Shown: positions 1 to 9,382 of the stretch, one piece after another
Position numbering within the stretch: the first letter of the stretch is position 1
How the letters are laid out: each line of letters starts with the position of its first letter
Assembly (NCBI GenBank): GCA_905116865.2
Contig: CAJHNH020006902.1
Span: 516,849-580,848 of the forward strand
Reading direction: 5' to 3'
DNA length: 64,000 bases
Source of the DNA: Candidula unifasciata
Lineage: Eukaryota; Mollusca; Gastropoda; Stylommatophora; Geomitridae
Program-made: the position numbers and the translations under genes
Notes under the pieces: model-generated
Seen by the model: only the letters and a program-made list of their open reading frames with translations
Told to the model about the DNA's origin: nothing
Database searches by the model: none

Positions 1-65
1 TCAGGGTACGTTCCTTTGGTTAGATTTAATATTAATTTTCATTTGCATTCTTGCCAAGAAATAGT

Positions 66-350
66 TAGAAGGTAGATCGCTGAATATTTGAGGTTTTGTT
101 CCAGCACGTGGTCGTTAATGACGTTATTTGTTGACCACGCTGATGTAATGTGAAGTTAAATAAAATTATGTTCAACGTTGTATATATAGTTGCAGTTGTT
201 TCCTTCAGCTTACGACTAGTAGTTAGTGTGCATAGTTTCCTAGTTTTTTTTAGTTTATTCGTTACCTGGGCTATATTAGACTTTACACAGAAGATCTTAT
301 TGCCTGGGTGAGATATTAACATCTCATCCCCACCTAACGAACTATTTTCC
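66..350 (+). repeat. Interspersed repeat fragment, shared with 19585-19770
   Basis: No gene is seen here. The stretch aligns by eye with 19585-19770: both contain a GTTAGTGTG motif followed by a CTAGTTT block, and both end in CC(C/A)CGCCTAACGAACT-like sequence followed by a T-rich run. The second copy lies just 3' of an RNase H remnant, so this is probably the 3' end of a retroelement. The family is not recognised. Confidence 0.5.
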
Positions 351-633
351 CTTTTTTTTTTTTGTATCTTGGTACTAAAGGGCCTTCTCTGCCCCAGTAC
401 AGAATCCTGCTCGTTAAGCGAGGTTCCTCTGTACTTCTATTGGGGCACGCACACAGAGACCATATTTATAACCATAGTTGTTTTCATAAGGGATGCATGT
501 GGTCAGTTTTGTTCTCTCCATCAAACAAGCAGACAGAACAATATTAAATTAATTTTCTTCCTTACTTTCTCTCCAAGACACATTTGGGGCAGGTGAACAA
601 TAGAGAGACGCGAATCGATCATTATCGTCTGGA

Positions 634-1215
634 GAGAATGGTACAGCTGGGGTGACCAGGGGATCTGGTCAACTTTCTACACCCAGAGAAGAGAATGGTA
701 CAGCTGGGGTGACCAGGGGATCTGGTCAACTCTCTACACCCAGAGAAGAGAATGGTACAGCTGGGGTGACCAGGGGATCTAGTCAACACACTCAGAGAAG
801 AGAATGGTACAGCTGAGCCGACCAGGGGATTTAGTCAACACTCTACACTCAGAGAAGAGAATGGTACAGCTGGGGTGACCAGGGGATTTGGTCAACACTC
901 TACACTCAGAGAAGAGAATGGTACAGCTGGGCTGACCAAGGGATTTAGTCAACACTCTGCACTCAGAGAAGAGAATGGTACAGCTGGGAGTGACCAGGGG
1001 ATCTCGTCAACACTCTACACTCAGAGAAGAGAAGAGAATGGTACAGCTGGGAGTGACCAGGGGATCTCGTCAACACTGTACTCTCAGAAAAGAGAATGGT
1101 ACAGCTGGGCTGACCAGGGGATCTCGTCAACACTCTACACTCAGAGAAGAGAATGGTACAGCTGGGCTGATCAGGGGATCTCGTCAACATTCTACACTCA
1201 GAGAAGAGACTGGTA
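634..1215 (+). repeat. 57-bp minisatellite, about 10 units
   Basis: Units begin at 634, 691, 748, 800 (one 52-bp unit), 857 and 914 and continue to about 1215. Each carries GGTACAGCTGGG, then ACCAGGGGATCT, then CACTCAGAGAAGAG. As 57 is divisible by three, the array stays open in several frames, and the ORFs across it are artefacts of the repeat. The unit resembles the C-terminal coding part of a retroelement seen at 13108-13320 (VTRGSG-RSTLRE on the minus strand), so the repeat probably grew from retroelement coding sequence. Confidence 0.85.
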
Positions 1216-1400
1216 CAAGAATGCCCTGGTACTATCTGTCACAGTGAGCCACACTAAAACGTTACAACGGGTATAGAGCGAGTGGAAGACCTCGAAAAAT
1301 ATAGAGTGATGACATTGAGAATAGTCTTACAGAAATGAACATCAATCTTAGAAGTGCTCTTGACAGAGCTCATCAACGAAAGTTACATCTCCCCCCGAGA
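1216..1400 (+). pseudogene. LINE C-terminal remnant
   Basis: Downstream of the minisatellite the plus strand reads RASGRPRKI, one stop, then DDIENSLTEMNINLRSALDRAHQRK. This matches the basic GRPRK-x-W-x-DDI segment and the ALDRAxxR helix found at the C-terminus of many metazoan non-LTR retrotransposon polyproteins. It is short and contains a stop. The 57-bp array lies directly 5' and may occupy part of the same element. Confidence 0.6.
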
Positions 1401-1686
1401 CTTTGATGAGGTACAAGGTGAAAGAGAAGAAAAATAAGCAAAAATACATTATAAATACTTGGTGGGGGGGGGGGAGTTCTGATATAATGTTGAGGAAGAC
1501 ACAAATAGTAATGTATGATTTCACCCATTTATATCATACTGCAGCTGAGATACCCATTTTCTTTTTAAATAACACCTGCACCAATTTGTAAACGCACTAT
1601 AAAAGCTACTTCAATCTCAAACCTACCCACACTGCACTGCAGGTTTCTTTTGAATTCTACCTTATCCCGATACATAAAATTGTGGC

Positions 1687-2230
1687 ATGCGGTTGACAGA
1701 AATTAAAAGCAGGAGGATGGCCATAGCAATGCAAGGATTAAACAGCGATAAAAGTGTATGGTTAAGCACCAGCAAGGAGGTTAAAATTAGAATTTTGAGA
1801 GCATGCATCTTCCCTGTGGCTACATACGGATGTGAGTCGTTGACTATCTCCCAGTCGTTAAGAAAGAGAGCTTTTGAGCTGAAATGAGATAAAACATTCT
1901 CAGAATATCTTGGACAAAGAAGAGGAGAAATACTGACATCTTGAAAGATCTGAACATCAAGGAAGTTTGGCTGATAAACAGCATCCTGTCTCGGAAGCTG
2001 AAATATTTTGGTCATGTCAAGCGCCACGACGAATTGGAGAAAAATTATAGAAGAAGGCATGGTACCAGGAAGGAACCGACCAACACAAAGATGGGCACAG
2101 AGTATAAGTGACTCCTAGAATATACAAGTATATGAGGCAGGAGAGCTGGGGAGAGACCGAGTTTCTTTCATGCAGACCGTGATGAGAGCGACGTTCTGCA
2201 AAGGTCCTGCTTCATGATGATGATTGTTGA
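1687..2230 (+). pseudogene. LINE reverse transcriptase C-terminal remnant
   Basis: The first 66 codons read MRLTEIKSRRMAIAMQGLN and later VKIRILRACIFPVATYGCES, the conserved 'R-x-(I/L)-x-A-x-x-x-P-V-x-x-Y-G-x-E' block that follows the RT thumb in LINEs. Frameshifts follow, then KNTDILKDLNIKEVWLIN and SILSRKLKYFGHVKR, and a basic GRNRPTQRW tail. The same tail is found at 34760-35100 and 52590-52920 on the minus strand, so one LINE family is present at least three times. Confidence 0.8.
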
Positions 2231-2284
2231 ATTCACGACAGGTGAAGAAATGAAAGACATGTATGGGCAACCGGTCGTATCATC

Positions 2285-2605
2285 TATTATCTTTAACAGT
2301 TGATGCAGGATACCCGTGTGGGTTCCGAGGCCCCTTCGTGGGGAAAACAAGAATAGACCCTCTGCCTACCCAAAAGCATGTCGAAAGAGTCGACTAATTG
2401 AGAAGCTTCCTTTGAAGTCGGAGTGCATCTGCCCAAGAGGCCATTAACCAACAGTCTGCATTCAAGTAAATCAGATATGTAAAACTGATGCACACGCAAC
2501 ACTCAGGTTCTGGAGCAGGACTGCAGTTTAGAAGTGGACGAACAACCAAAACTTTCCACCAGAGTGTACAGCTGGTGAACGCGAAGAAGAAGAAGTTGAT
2601 ACAGG
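2285..2605 (+). repeat. Repeat C (SINE-like) copy with (GAA)n tail
   Basis: A medium-length interspersed repeat starts near CCGTGTGGGTTCC and contains CCCAAAAGCATGTCG and AGTCGGAGTGCATCTGCC. It ends with CAGCTGGTGAACGCGAAG and an AAG run. The same sequence recurs in both orientations across the window (5655-5850, 13840-14135, 20340-20480, 29300-29580, 33285-34065, 37495-37640, 56555-56645, 59175-59365, 60690-61170). The short tail and dispersal suggest a SINE-like retroposon. I see no clear pol III A/B boxes. Confidence 0.75.
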
Positions 2606-2959
2606 CGGTTGCTGGGAGAGGGCAAGAGTTCCCGACTGGATTCCGTCTATGATAATTGTTCGTTGACATATACAAAACTCCGGCGGAAAGTTTTTGTGTG
2701 TGTGTATTTTTATGACGTTCTAGGGCTGCGTTTTGCATGCACATCCGTTTTACAGATATGGCTTAATTACGTGCGGATTGTTGGTTCCTCACATCCCTGG
2801 CAGATATACTCAATTGAGACTTCAAAAGAAACGATCATATCAACGTTGGCCAGCATCCTGGTTGGCAACCTGTTTCTAGGATGACGACAGATACATGACT
2901 TTGTTCGAGCCCTGGTGATGGTATACCAACCCGTGTGGCTCAGCACAGCTTCTTCTTCT

Positions 2960-3140
2960 TCTTCTCCATCTTGAAATCAGTGCCATGTGGCGTTGGCAGA
3001 TGTATATCCACAACTTTTTGTCTCGTGTACTTTCAATCAGTTCTGACACGGAAGGTCTTCCACAGTCCAGGCCTTGTGGGGCCGGCAGTCATGTATATCC
3101 ACAACCTTCTGTCTCGTGTACTTTTAATCAGCTCTGATAC
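2960..3140. repeat. 90-bp direct duplication
   Basis: Two diverged copies of an approximately 90-bp segment follow each other; each has ATGTATATCCACAAC (2999 and 3089), TGTCTCGTGTAC and TTAATCAG/TCAATCAG. No coding potential is apparent. Confidence 0.7.
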
Positions 3141-3149
3141 AAATCATGT

Positions 3150-3545
3150 GTGTCTGTCATGTTGTCAAACTACCCAGTATCTCCTTTCTTTGTTTCTCTT
3201 CCCTCTAACTTTCCTACTGTCACGATGTACTCAAATTTTCTCCTTCCCATCACATGACCAGAGAACCAAGATTGTCACTTTCTGATGTGGGCAATCAGTT
3301 TTCTTGGTGAGTCAGTTTCTCTGAAGACATCTTCGTTACTCCATTCCTCTGTTCAGGGTATTCTCATCATTCATCTCTAAAACCACTTCTCTGCAGTTTC
3401 CAAATAATTTTTCACGAATCTACCAACTGTCCATGAATCTCTTCCGTATATCAGAATAGGACTTATAAAGCTTTTAAGAGTTTTCTTTCTTGTCTCAACT
3501 GACAAAGAAAGATTGCATAAAATATTCTTTATTTTTGTAAAATGC
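3150..3545 (-). pseudogene. LINE C-terminal remnant
   Basis: Read on the minus strand, this gives ISPILIYGRDSWTVGR-like, then NYLETAEKWF. After frameshifts come EEWSNEDVFRETDS, PRKLIAHIRK, SWFSGHVMGRRKFEYIVT and GKLEGKR. These are the conserved post-RT blocks of a LINE polyprotein (Y-G-x-E-x-W-T, then W-x-G-H-V-x-R, then a basic tail). It is broken by stops and frame changes and has lost the catalytic RT domain. Confidence 0.75.
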
Positions 3546-3589
3546 AAACTTTGTGCTTGAGTTATTCTATATTTAACTCATTTAATACA

Positions 3590-4645
3590 TATCCCTCTGA
3601 TGCTATCATGGTACCCTCTGATGCTATCATGGTACCCTCTGATGCTATCGTTGTACCCTCTGATGCTATCGTTGTACCCTCTGATGCTATCATGGTACCC
3701 TCTGATGCTATCATGGTACCCTCTGATGCTATCATGGTACCCTCTGATGCTATCATTGTACCCTCTGATGCTATCGTTGTACCCTCTGATGCTATCGTTG
3801 TACCCTCTGATACTATCGTTGATGCTATCATGGTACCTGATACTGTACCCTCTGATGCTATCGTTGTACCCTCTGATGCTATCGTTGTACCCTCTGATGC
3901 TATCGTTGTACCCTCTGATGCTATCGTTGTACCCTCTGATGCTATCGTTGTACCCTCTGATGCTATCGTTGTACCCTCTGATACTATCGTTGTACCCTCT
4001 GATGCTATCATTGTACCCTCTGATGCTATCGTTGTACCCTCTGATGCTATTGTTGTACCCTCTGATGCTATCGTTGTACCCTCTGATGCTATTGTTGTAC
4101 CCTCTGATGCTATCGTTGTACCCTCTGATGCTATTGTTGTACCCTCTGATGCTATCGTTGTACCCTGATGATGCTACCCTCGATGCTATCATGTACCCCC
4201 TGATGCTATCGTTGTACCCTCTGATGCTATCGTTGTACCCTCTGATGCTATCGTTGTACCCTCTGATGCTATCGTTGTACCCTCTGATGCTATCGTTGTA
4301 CCCTCTGATACTATCGTTGTACCCTCTGATACTATCGTTGTACCCTCTGATACCCTATCTATCATGTACCCTCTGATGCTATCGTTGTACCCTCTGATGC
4401 TATCGTTGTACCCTCTGATACTATCGTTTGTACCCTCTGATGCTATCGTTGTACCCTCTGATACTATCGTTGTACCCTCTGATACTATCGTTGTACCCTC
4501 TGATGCTATCGTTGTACCCTCTGATGCTATCGTTGTACCCTCTGATGCTATCGTTGTACCCTCTGATACTATCGTTGTACCCTCTGATGCTATCGTTGTA
4601 CCCTCTGATGCTATCGTTGTACCCTCTGATGCTATCAGGGTACCT
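3590..4645 (+). repeat. 21-bp minisatellite, about 50 units
   Basis: The unit CCCTCTGATGCTATCGTTGTA (with CATGG or ATTG variants) repeats about fifty times, with irregular units at 3815-3850, 4165-4200 and 4345-4365. Because 21 is a multiple of three, it is open in several frames on both strands (VPSDAIV, YPLMLSL, DSIRGYN heptads). These ORFs are by-products; nothing indicates a real gene. Confidence 0.95.
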
Positions 4646-4891
4646 AAGTACTTATATGCATCAGTTTGCTTGAGGACTTTCCCATTTACTCAGCTTCTGT
4701 GCATCCTCTCTATGAGAGTAAAGGTTGGAACAGTTATGATGGAATACATATCCAGCAAGCAGGGATGACAGTCTCGGTTTGTTTGTTTGCGTTTACTGGC
4801 TGTTCACCCCAAAAGAAAGTTCTGGGTTTTCATCTGTTTCTGAACTTTGGCTTTGTCCAGGTCCTTCTTCTTCTTGTGTTCGCTTTCTGAT

Positions 4892-5625
4892 TTACACCCA
4901 AAGACAGGTTCCTGTGGTAAACCTGACTGTTTTTATGAGTTCCTTTTTAGTCTTATACAACTTTGTGTACAGTGGTGACTCTCTGGGCCAGTATCCTCTT
5001 CTTAATGGGCCATACAAGGGACAGTCTTGCAGGACATGTTCTGTAGTCAGAACACATATCCCACAGGGGAACAAAGGTGAACTACTTAGACAAAGCTTGT
5101 GCATATGCTGGTTAAGTTTGTTATGTCCTGTCCTGAGACGTAGGACAATGACCTGCCCATGCCGGTCAAGTAAGTGGTAGCCATCTCTGGCCAGACTCTG
5201 TTCACTTCTAATAGCCTGGATGGCCCTTTTCTTCTCATAGTATGTTACTGCATTCTCTTCCTGGTCACATTCTGCCCCTTTCTTAGCAAGTTTATCTGCG
5301 GTTTCGTTTCCTGATATACCACAGTAGGATGGCACCCACTGGAGTACAGTACGTTTTGGGCAGCCACCTTGCCAAGTTCAGATCTCAAGTGAGAGAGTTT
5401 GCCACTCTTGAGGGCTTGAAGCACTGATAGCGCATCTGTGAATATGACCACTTGGTGGCCGTCAGAACTGGTGTTGTGTAACAAACATTTCGGCAGCCTG
5501 CTCTAGTGCTACGATCTCTGCTGTGTAGTTGGAACAGAATTTACCAGTGGGTTTACACTTTGTGTAGCGATGGTTGCCTGGGTCTGTAATAAAGACTCTA
5601 GCAACCCCATTTCAACTGCACTGGT
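4892..5625 (-). pseudogene. Non-LTR retrotransposon RNase H and C-terminus, frameshifted
   Basis: On the minus strand a typical LINE RNase H can be followed across frames: GVARVFITDPGNHRYT, NYTAEIVALEQAAEMF (the Glu-containing helix), SDGHQVVIFTDALSVLQAL (the TD(S/A)LSVL aspartate block), QWVPSYCGISGNETAD (W-x-P-x-H-x-G-x-x-GN-x-x-AD, with His replaced by Tyr), then KLAKKGAE. A C-terminal region follows with RLRTGHNKLNQHMHKL and a C-(x)n-EHVLQDCPLY motif, equivalent to the Cys/His tail of these elements. At least two frameshifts and the lost histidine mark it as dead. Confidence 0.85.
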
Positions 5626-5654
5626 TGCTGATCCAGTCCAGGTCCTGAGACTTG

Positions 5655-5850
5655 TATTGCATCCGTTTTACAGATCTAGCTTATTTCTATGCAGACAGTT
5701 GTTTTGATTGCCTCTCAGGTAGATGCACTCCGACTCTAATGAATCAACCCGAATTAATTGCCTCCAACGACATGCTTTTGGAGCTGGGGGTGGAGTAGGT
5801 TCACCCTTCCACCCTTCCAGTAGATTCCCAGAACCCACACGGGAAGTCTG
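5655..5850 (-). repeat. Repeat C fragment
   Basis: Contains GCATCCGTTTTACAG, GCAGATGCACTCCGAC-like sequence, ACGACATGCTTTTGG and CCCACACGGG in the order expected for a reversed copy of repeat C. The (GAA)n end is missing. Confidence 0.75.
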
Positions 5851-5879
5851 AATTAAACTAAACACAAAATATAATGTCT

Positions 5880-6610
5880 GTAATGAATTTTACATTTTAA
5901 ACTTGACAAACACCACAGAATTTCAGAACAACACATTTTTAATCAGCAAATTTTGTTAAATTAAAACATTGTAGCAAAAGCAGTAATCACATAAACACAT
6001 GCAACACCTTTAAGTTAAGATTACAGACTGGTTTACAGTTATATTCTGATTGAAATATCTTCATATATTTCCTTCACTCTATTAAAAAATGAATTGATTT
6101 TACCAAATGAGAAACAAGTCACGTTGGCTATAATAATAGTTTGTTGCGTATCCTTTACAAGACTTTGCAGAACCAATCCTAGGATTTTATTTTTTCTGTG
6201 GTTTTATAGGCACATTTACATTCAGTAGTTTGCCATTGTTTACTAAATGGTCGCTTCTTGATTCCACTGTCAAAACCAATGCAAGGCGGTCTATTGTCAA
6301 GTCGCCTGCAGCTAGGATCGAAAACCGGCATCCCAGAAATACAAAGCGCGTTTGCAACACCTAAGCAACACAGGTTAACTAGTTTCTATAATAATCAGTA
6401 CAAATATTGCAGCGTTTGGAAGACTTGCCTAACAAATTTGTTTCTTAAAATTCTTGTAAATTATTACAAAAATACTTACAAGAGTTGATCAGGCATCCAA
6501 AACGTAATTATACGGATAGAATATAATGAAACATAACGTGAAAAAAACGTGTCCAAAATATTCACAATAGCTTTACTTTAGTCAACCTTTCAACAACTCA
6601 GCATCTACCA
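5880..6610 (-). repeat. 3'-flank segment shared with the locus at 20690-21415
   Basis: This stretch lies downstream of the 858-codon ORF (minus orientation). It aligns with the stretch downstream of the 785-codon ORF. Shared blocks in order are CAGTAATCA(C/A)ATAAACA, TTTCCTTCACTCTATTA, GTCAAAAC(C/G)AA(T/C)GCAAGG, TGTTTGGAAGACTTG-like, TTGTAAATTATT, ACAAGAGTTGATCAG and ACTTTAGTCAACCTT. Both include the same reversed SINE-B copy (6240-6370 here), so the duplication is younger than that SINE insertion. Homology stops near 6610, before the stop codon at 6776. Confidence 0.8.
6240..6370 (-). repeat. SINE-B (tRNA-derived-like) copy
   Basis: Reversed, this reads TTAGGTGTTGCAAACGCGC, then GGTTTTCGATCCTAGCTGC (a decayed B-box-like GGTTCGATCC) and CCTTGCATTGGTTTTGACAG. 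Matching copies are at 21070-21180, 43335-43560 and 48155-48395. Confidence 0.65.
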
Positions 6611-6775
6611 AGTAGCTCATATTCCTTTCCTATGCTTCCTTCCTAAACCTTTTATCTCCCGATCTTCTTTTTTTAGGTCTGCCTTTAAAAGGAAGCTTAG
6701 CAGGTTGTGGTTTACAGCTGGGCTGTGATATCTATACCTCTCAACTCAACATATTCTTTTTCAGAAAATCCTTAA

Positions 6776-9352
6776 TTAGTCACTAGCTTCGGGTCTATTC
6801 CCTCCTCTTCCTTTCCTTCTTCCCTTTCCTTCTTCTCTCTCCTTCTTCAGCTTCATGAGAAGCTGATAATATTTTTGATAATGCTGAACCCGAAGACAGC
6901 TCTGACGTGCTTCACCACGCTTCACCTTCAGGTTATGTAATTGTTTTGTTGCCTGAGATTTGTCATTATTGACCAGCGAAGTCTTGACAGCGTTGATTAT
7001 ATCGTCTCTGTCCATGCATCTTCCCTCACAAGGTGGTGCATTTTTTGCCAGATGGTCTGCGCGTTCATTACCTTTTACTCCAGCATGCGCAGGTGTGTAG
7101 ATCCAGGTGATAGAGGTTAAATGTGACCTGCCAATGATGTCTACCCATTCAGAGCGAAGTTTGTGTTTTTCAATTCTTTCTAGCATGGGCAGGCAGTCTG
7201 ATACGATTACTACATGTGTGAAGCCTTGTTCAGCTGCCCATTCTAGTGCTTTGGAAACAGCCATGACCTCCATGGTCATGCTTGATGTAGTTGTCTTGAA
7301 CGAGCCACTATCCTCTTTTATCACTACACCCATCTGTTGGGCTGTGAATGCCCATCCTGACTTTGACCTGTATTTCACGGACCCGTCTGTGTAGATGACA
7401 ATGTCTCCCGGACTTGAATGCTTATCTATCACTGCCCTTACCTTAGTGTCCATGTCGATGGAATCCTGTTTCTTGCCATTCCTTTTTACTTCGATGAAAA
7501 CCCTACAGTAGTGGAGGGATGGAGAGATGATGTGGGAGAGACAGACAAATAGGAAAAGAGGGACATGCAGATTGGCAGATGAAGAGCGAAGGGAGAAGGG
7601 AAAGAAAGAGAAAGATAAGATGATGAAAAAGATAAAAGACAAAGTGAGAGATGGAGGGAAGGAGACAGAGGGTGACAGAGACTGCTCTTTTGGTGTATCC
7701 ACCCATTCTTTGTCGTGTCTGAGCTCGTGTAGGCCACATACCTTCTGTATTATTTTTTCAGCCTCGGCCATCCAGGGGCGACGTGAAGCACTTTGAAGTT
7801 CGTGGCTGCTGTTTTTTGATATCTTCATGTACTCTTCGAGCAGTGCAAGTTTGTATCTATAAGCTATCGTCGGTAAATTCAGGAGATATAGCATGCCACG
7901 GCGTGAGATATTGTTTGTTAAATTTTTTATTAGTCTCATAGCTATTAGTTTCATAGCCGTATTTGTTTTTTGGACCTCAACGATCCTGGGGCGACGCTTA
8001 CGCCAATGCGCTGCTGTTATCTTGATAGCGCTGTGAAGTGGGTGGTTGCTGTCTTTTGATATATTCATGTACACTTTGGGCAGTGCAAGTTTGTCTCTAA
8101 AGGCCATCGTCAGTAAATATCGCATCACATGAGATGTTTTTGTGACGCCAAATAAGAGTTTCATAGCCTCATCTTGTATTTGGTCCATTCTTTTCAGCTG
8201 GGTTTTGCTGAGAACGACAAGGCCCATCCCACTGGTCATGACGTTTAACACACTGTCCTGCCAGAAGAGCAACAGTTCACTTTCTTTAACACCATCTGCT
8301 GCCTTCGCCTGCATTTCTTTCAGAGCTTTAGTAGCTGCTTTTATTCTGTGTTTTGGACTCAATACTGCACATGTTCTCATACTTTTTTGATGTTGTTTGT
8401 CTTTTTTGTTGCCTCTGACATCCAAACATGGTGAAATTTGTTTCTCTTCTACTAATTTATCATCTGGTTGTTTATCTGTCAGCACTGCTTCTTGTTTCTG
8501 TTTCACTCTAGTATCTTGTACTTCATCTGTCTGTCCTGATTCTTGTTCCTCTTTGCCTTTAGTATGACATATTTCTTTATCTGTCTGCCCTGCCTTTTGT
8601 TTTTCTTTCACTATTTTAGAATCTGGCTCTTTAGATGTTTGCACTGCTTCTTGCTTCTGTTTCACTTTAGTATCATTTAGTACTTCATCTAGTACTTTCA
8701 TCTGTCCTGATTCTTGTTCCTCTTTGCCTTTAGTATGACGTATTTCTTTACCTGTCTGTCCTGCCTTTTGTTTCTCTTTCACTATTTTAGAATCTGAATC
8801 TTTAGATGTTTGCACTGCTTCTTGCTTCTGTTTCACTCTAGTATCATTTAGTACTTCATCTAGTACTTTCATCTGTCCTGATTCTTGTTCCTCTTTGCCT
8901 TTAGTATGACGTATTTCTTTACCTGTCTGTCCTGCCTTTTGTTTCTCTTTCACTATTTTAGAATCTGAATCTTTAGATGTTTGCACTGCTTCTTGCTTCT
9001 GTTTCACTCTAGTATCATTTAGTACTTCATCTAGTACTTTCATCTGTCCTGATTTTTGTTCCTCTTTGCCTTTAGTATGACGTATTTCTTTACCTGTCTG
9101 TCCTGCCTTTTGTTTCTCTTTCACTATTTTAGGATCTGGTTCTTTATCTGTCTGCCCTTCCTCTTGTTCCTTTTCCCCTGTAGTAGGATCCAGGAACATA
9201 TCTGTCATTTCTGTCCCTTGCTCTGTATTTGCTTTCATTTTGACACCTTTCCCCATTTCAGACAAAAAATAATCTGACAAGACCACGACAGGCTGAGGAC
9301 CTGGATTCTTGCCGTGCTCCATATCAGAAGTAGCCTCTAATGATGCCATCAT
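6776..9352 (-). CDS. Mosaic 858-aa ORF: charged repeats, RT thumb-like blocks and RNase H
   Basis: An uninterrupted ATG-to-stop ORF. Residues 1-60 are acidic and include a D-M-E-H-G-K-N-P-G-P stretch. Residues ~60-300 are Lys/Gln/Glu-rich repeats of 57 aa made of three 18-21-aa subunits around KEKQKAGQT, KEEQESGQM and KQKQEAVQT. Residues ~370-560 hold two diverged copies of the block after the RT thumb (QIQDEAMKLLFGVTK, MRYLLTMAFRDKLALPKVY and LLNLPTIAYRYKLALLEEY). A hydrophobic stretch from low-complexity DNA follows. Residues ~660-790 are RNase H: IVIYTDGSV, TMEVMAVSKALEW, VVIVSDCLPML and TPAHAGVKGNERADHLAK, so the D-E-D-D residues look intact. The C-terminus is basic and lacks the usual Cys/His tail. 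It has no palm domain, so it is not an autonomous element. It could be a domesticated LINE-derived gene or a fortuitously open relic. An acceptor-like site at 9384-9385 suggests a 5' intron. Confidence 0.6.
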   Translation of the reverse strand: MMASLEATSDMEHGKNPGPQPVVVLSDYFLSEMGKGVKMKANTEQGTEMTDMFLDPTTGEKEQEEGQTDKEPDPKIVKEKQKAGQTGKEIRHTKGKEEQKSGQMKVLDEVLNDTRVKQKQEAVQTSKDSDSKIVKEKQKAGQTGKEIRHTKGKEEQESGQMKVLDEVLNDTRVKQKQEAVQTSKDSDSKIVKEKQKAGQTGKEIRHTKGKEEQESGQMKVLDEVLNDTKVKQKQEAVQTSKEPDSKIVKEKQKAGQTDKEICHTKGKEEQESGQTDEVQDTRVKQKQEAVLTDKQPDDKLVEEKQISPCLDVRGNKKDKQHQKSMRTCAVLSPKHRIKAATKALKEMQAKAADGVKESELLLFWQDSVLNVMTSGMGLVVLSKTQLKRMDQIQDEAMKLLFGVTKTSHVMRYLLTMAFRDKLALPKVYMNISKDSNHPLHSAIKITAAHWRKRRPRIVEVQKTNTAMKLIAMRLIKNLTNNISRRGMLYLLNLPTIAYRYKLALLEEYMKISKNSSHELQSASRRPWMAEAEKIIQKVCGLHELRHDKEWVDTPKEQSLSPSVSFPPSLTLSFIFFIILSFSFFPFSLRSSSANLHVPLFLFVCLSHIISPSLHYCRVFIEVKRNGKKQDSIDMDTKVRAVIDKHSSPGDIVIYTDGSVKYRSKSGWAFTAQQMGVVIKEDSGSFKTTTSSMTMEVMAVSKALEWAAEQGFTHVVIVSDCLPMLERIEKHKLRSEWVDIIGRSHLTSITWIYTPAHAGVKGNERADHLAKNAPPCEGRCMDRDDIINAVKTSLVNNDKSQATKQLHNLKVKRGEARQSCLRVQHYQKYYQLLMKLKKEREEGKGRRKGRGGNRPEASD
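7501..7683 (-). repeat. In-frame polypyrimidine insertion inside the 858-codon ORF
   Basis: On the coding strand this is a nearly pure C/T tract, translated as Ser/Phe/Leu/Pro-rich, membrane-like sequence. It separates KEWVDTPKEQ from CRVFIEVKRNGKKQ. The related pseudogene at 13100-13760 runs from GEEIGQ to the RNase H without such a segment, so it is an insertion. Its 3' edge is ACTACTGTAG followed by GG, a good acceptor-like sequence, but I see no matching donor at the 5' edge. Confidence 0.6.
8480..9160 (-). repeat. 171-bp coding minisatellite in the 858-codon ORF
   Basis: About four units of 171 bp (57 aa) are nearly identical at the DNA level over about 690 bp. Each has three internal subrepeats with the pattern K-(E/Q)-(E/K)-Q-(E/K)-(A/S)-(G/V)-Q. 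Homogeneity points to recent expansion or gene conversion while the frame was kept. Confidence 0.85.
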
Positions 9353-9382
9353 TTAGAAAAGCTGTTCTCTTTTTATGTCCGA

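Noticed and set aside
3542..4768. Long ORFs of VPSDAIV, YPLMLSL or DSIRGYN repeats on both strands
   Set aside because: They follow from a stop-free 21-bp unit; no unique sequence with coding character flanks them.
6650..6700. Plus-strand TTCTTTTTTTAG/GT as a splice acceptor
   Set aside because: No plus-strand exon with coding character follows; the neighbouring gene candidate is on the minus strand.
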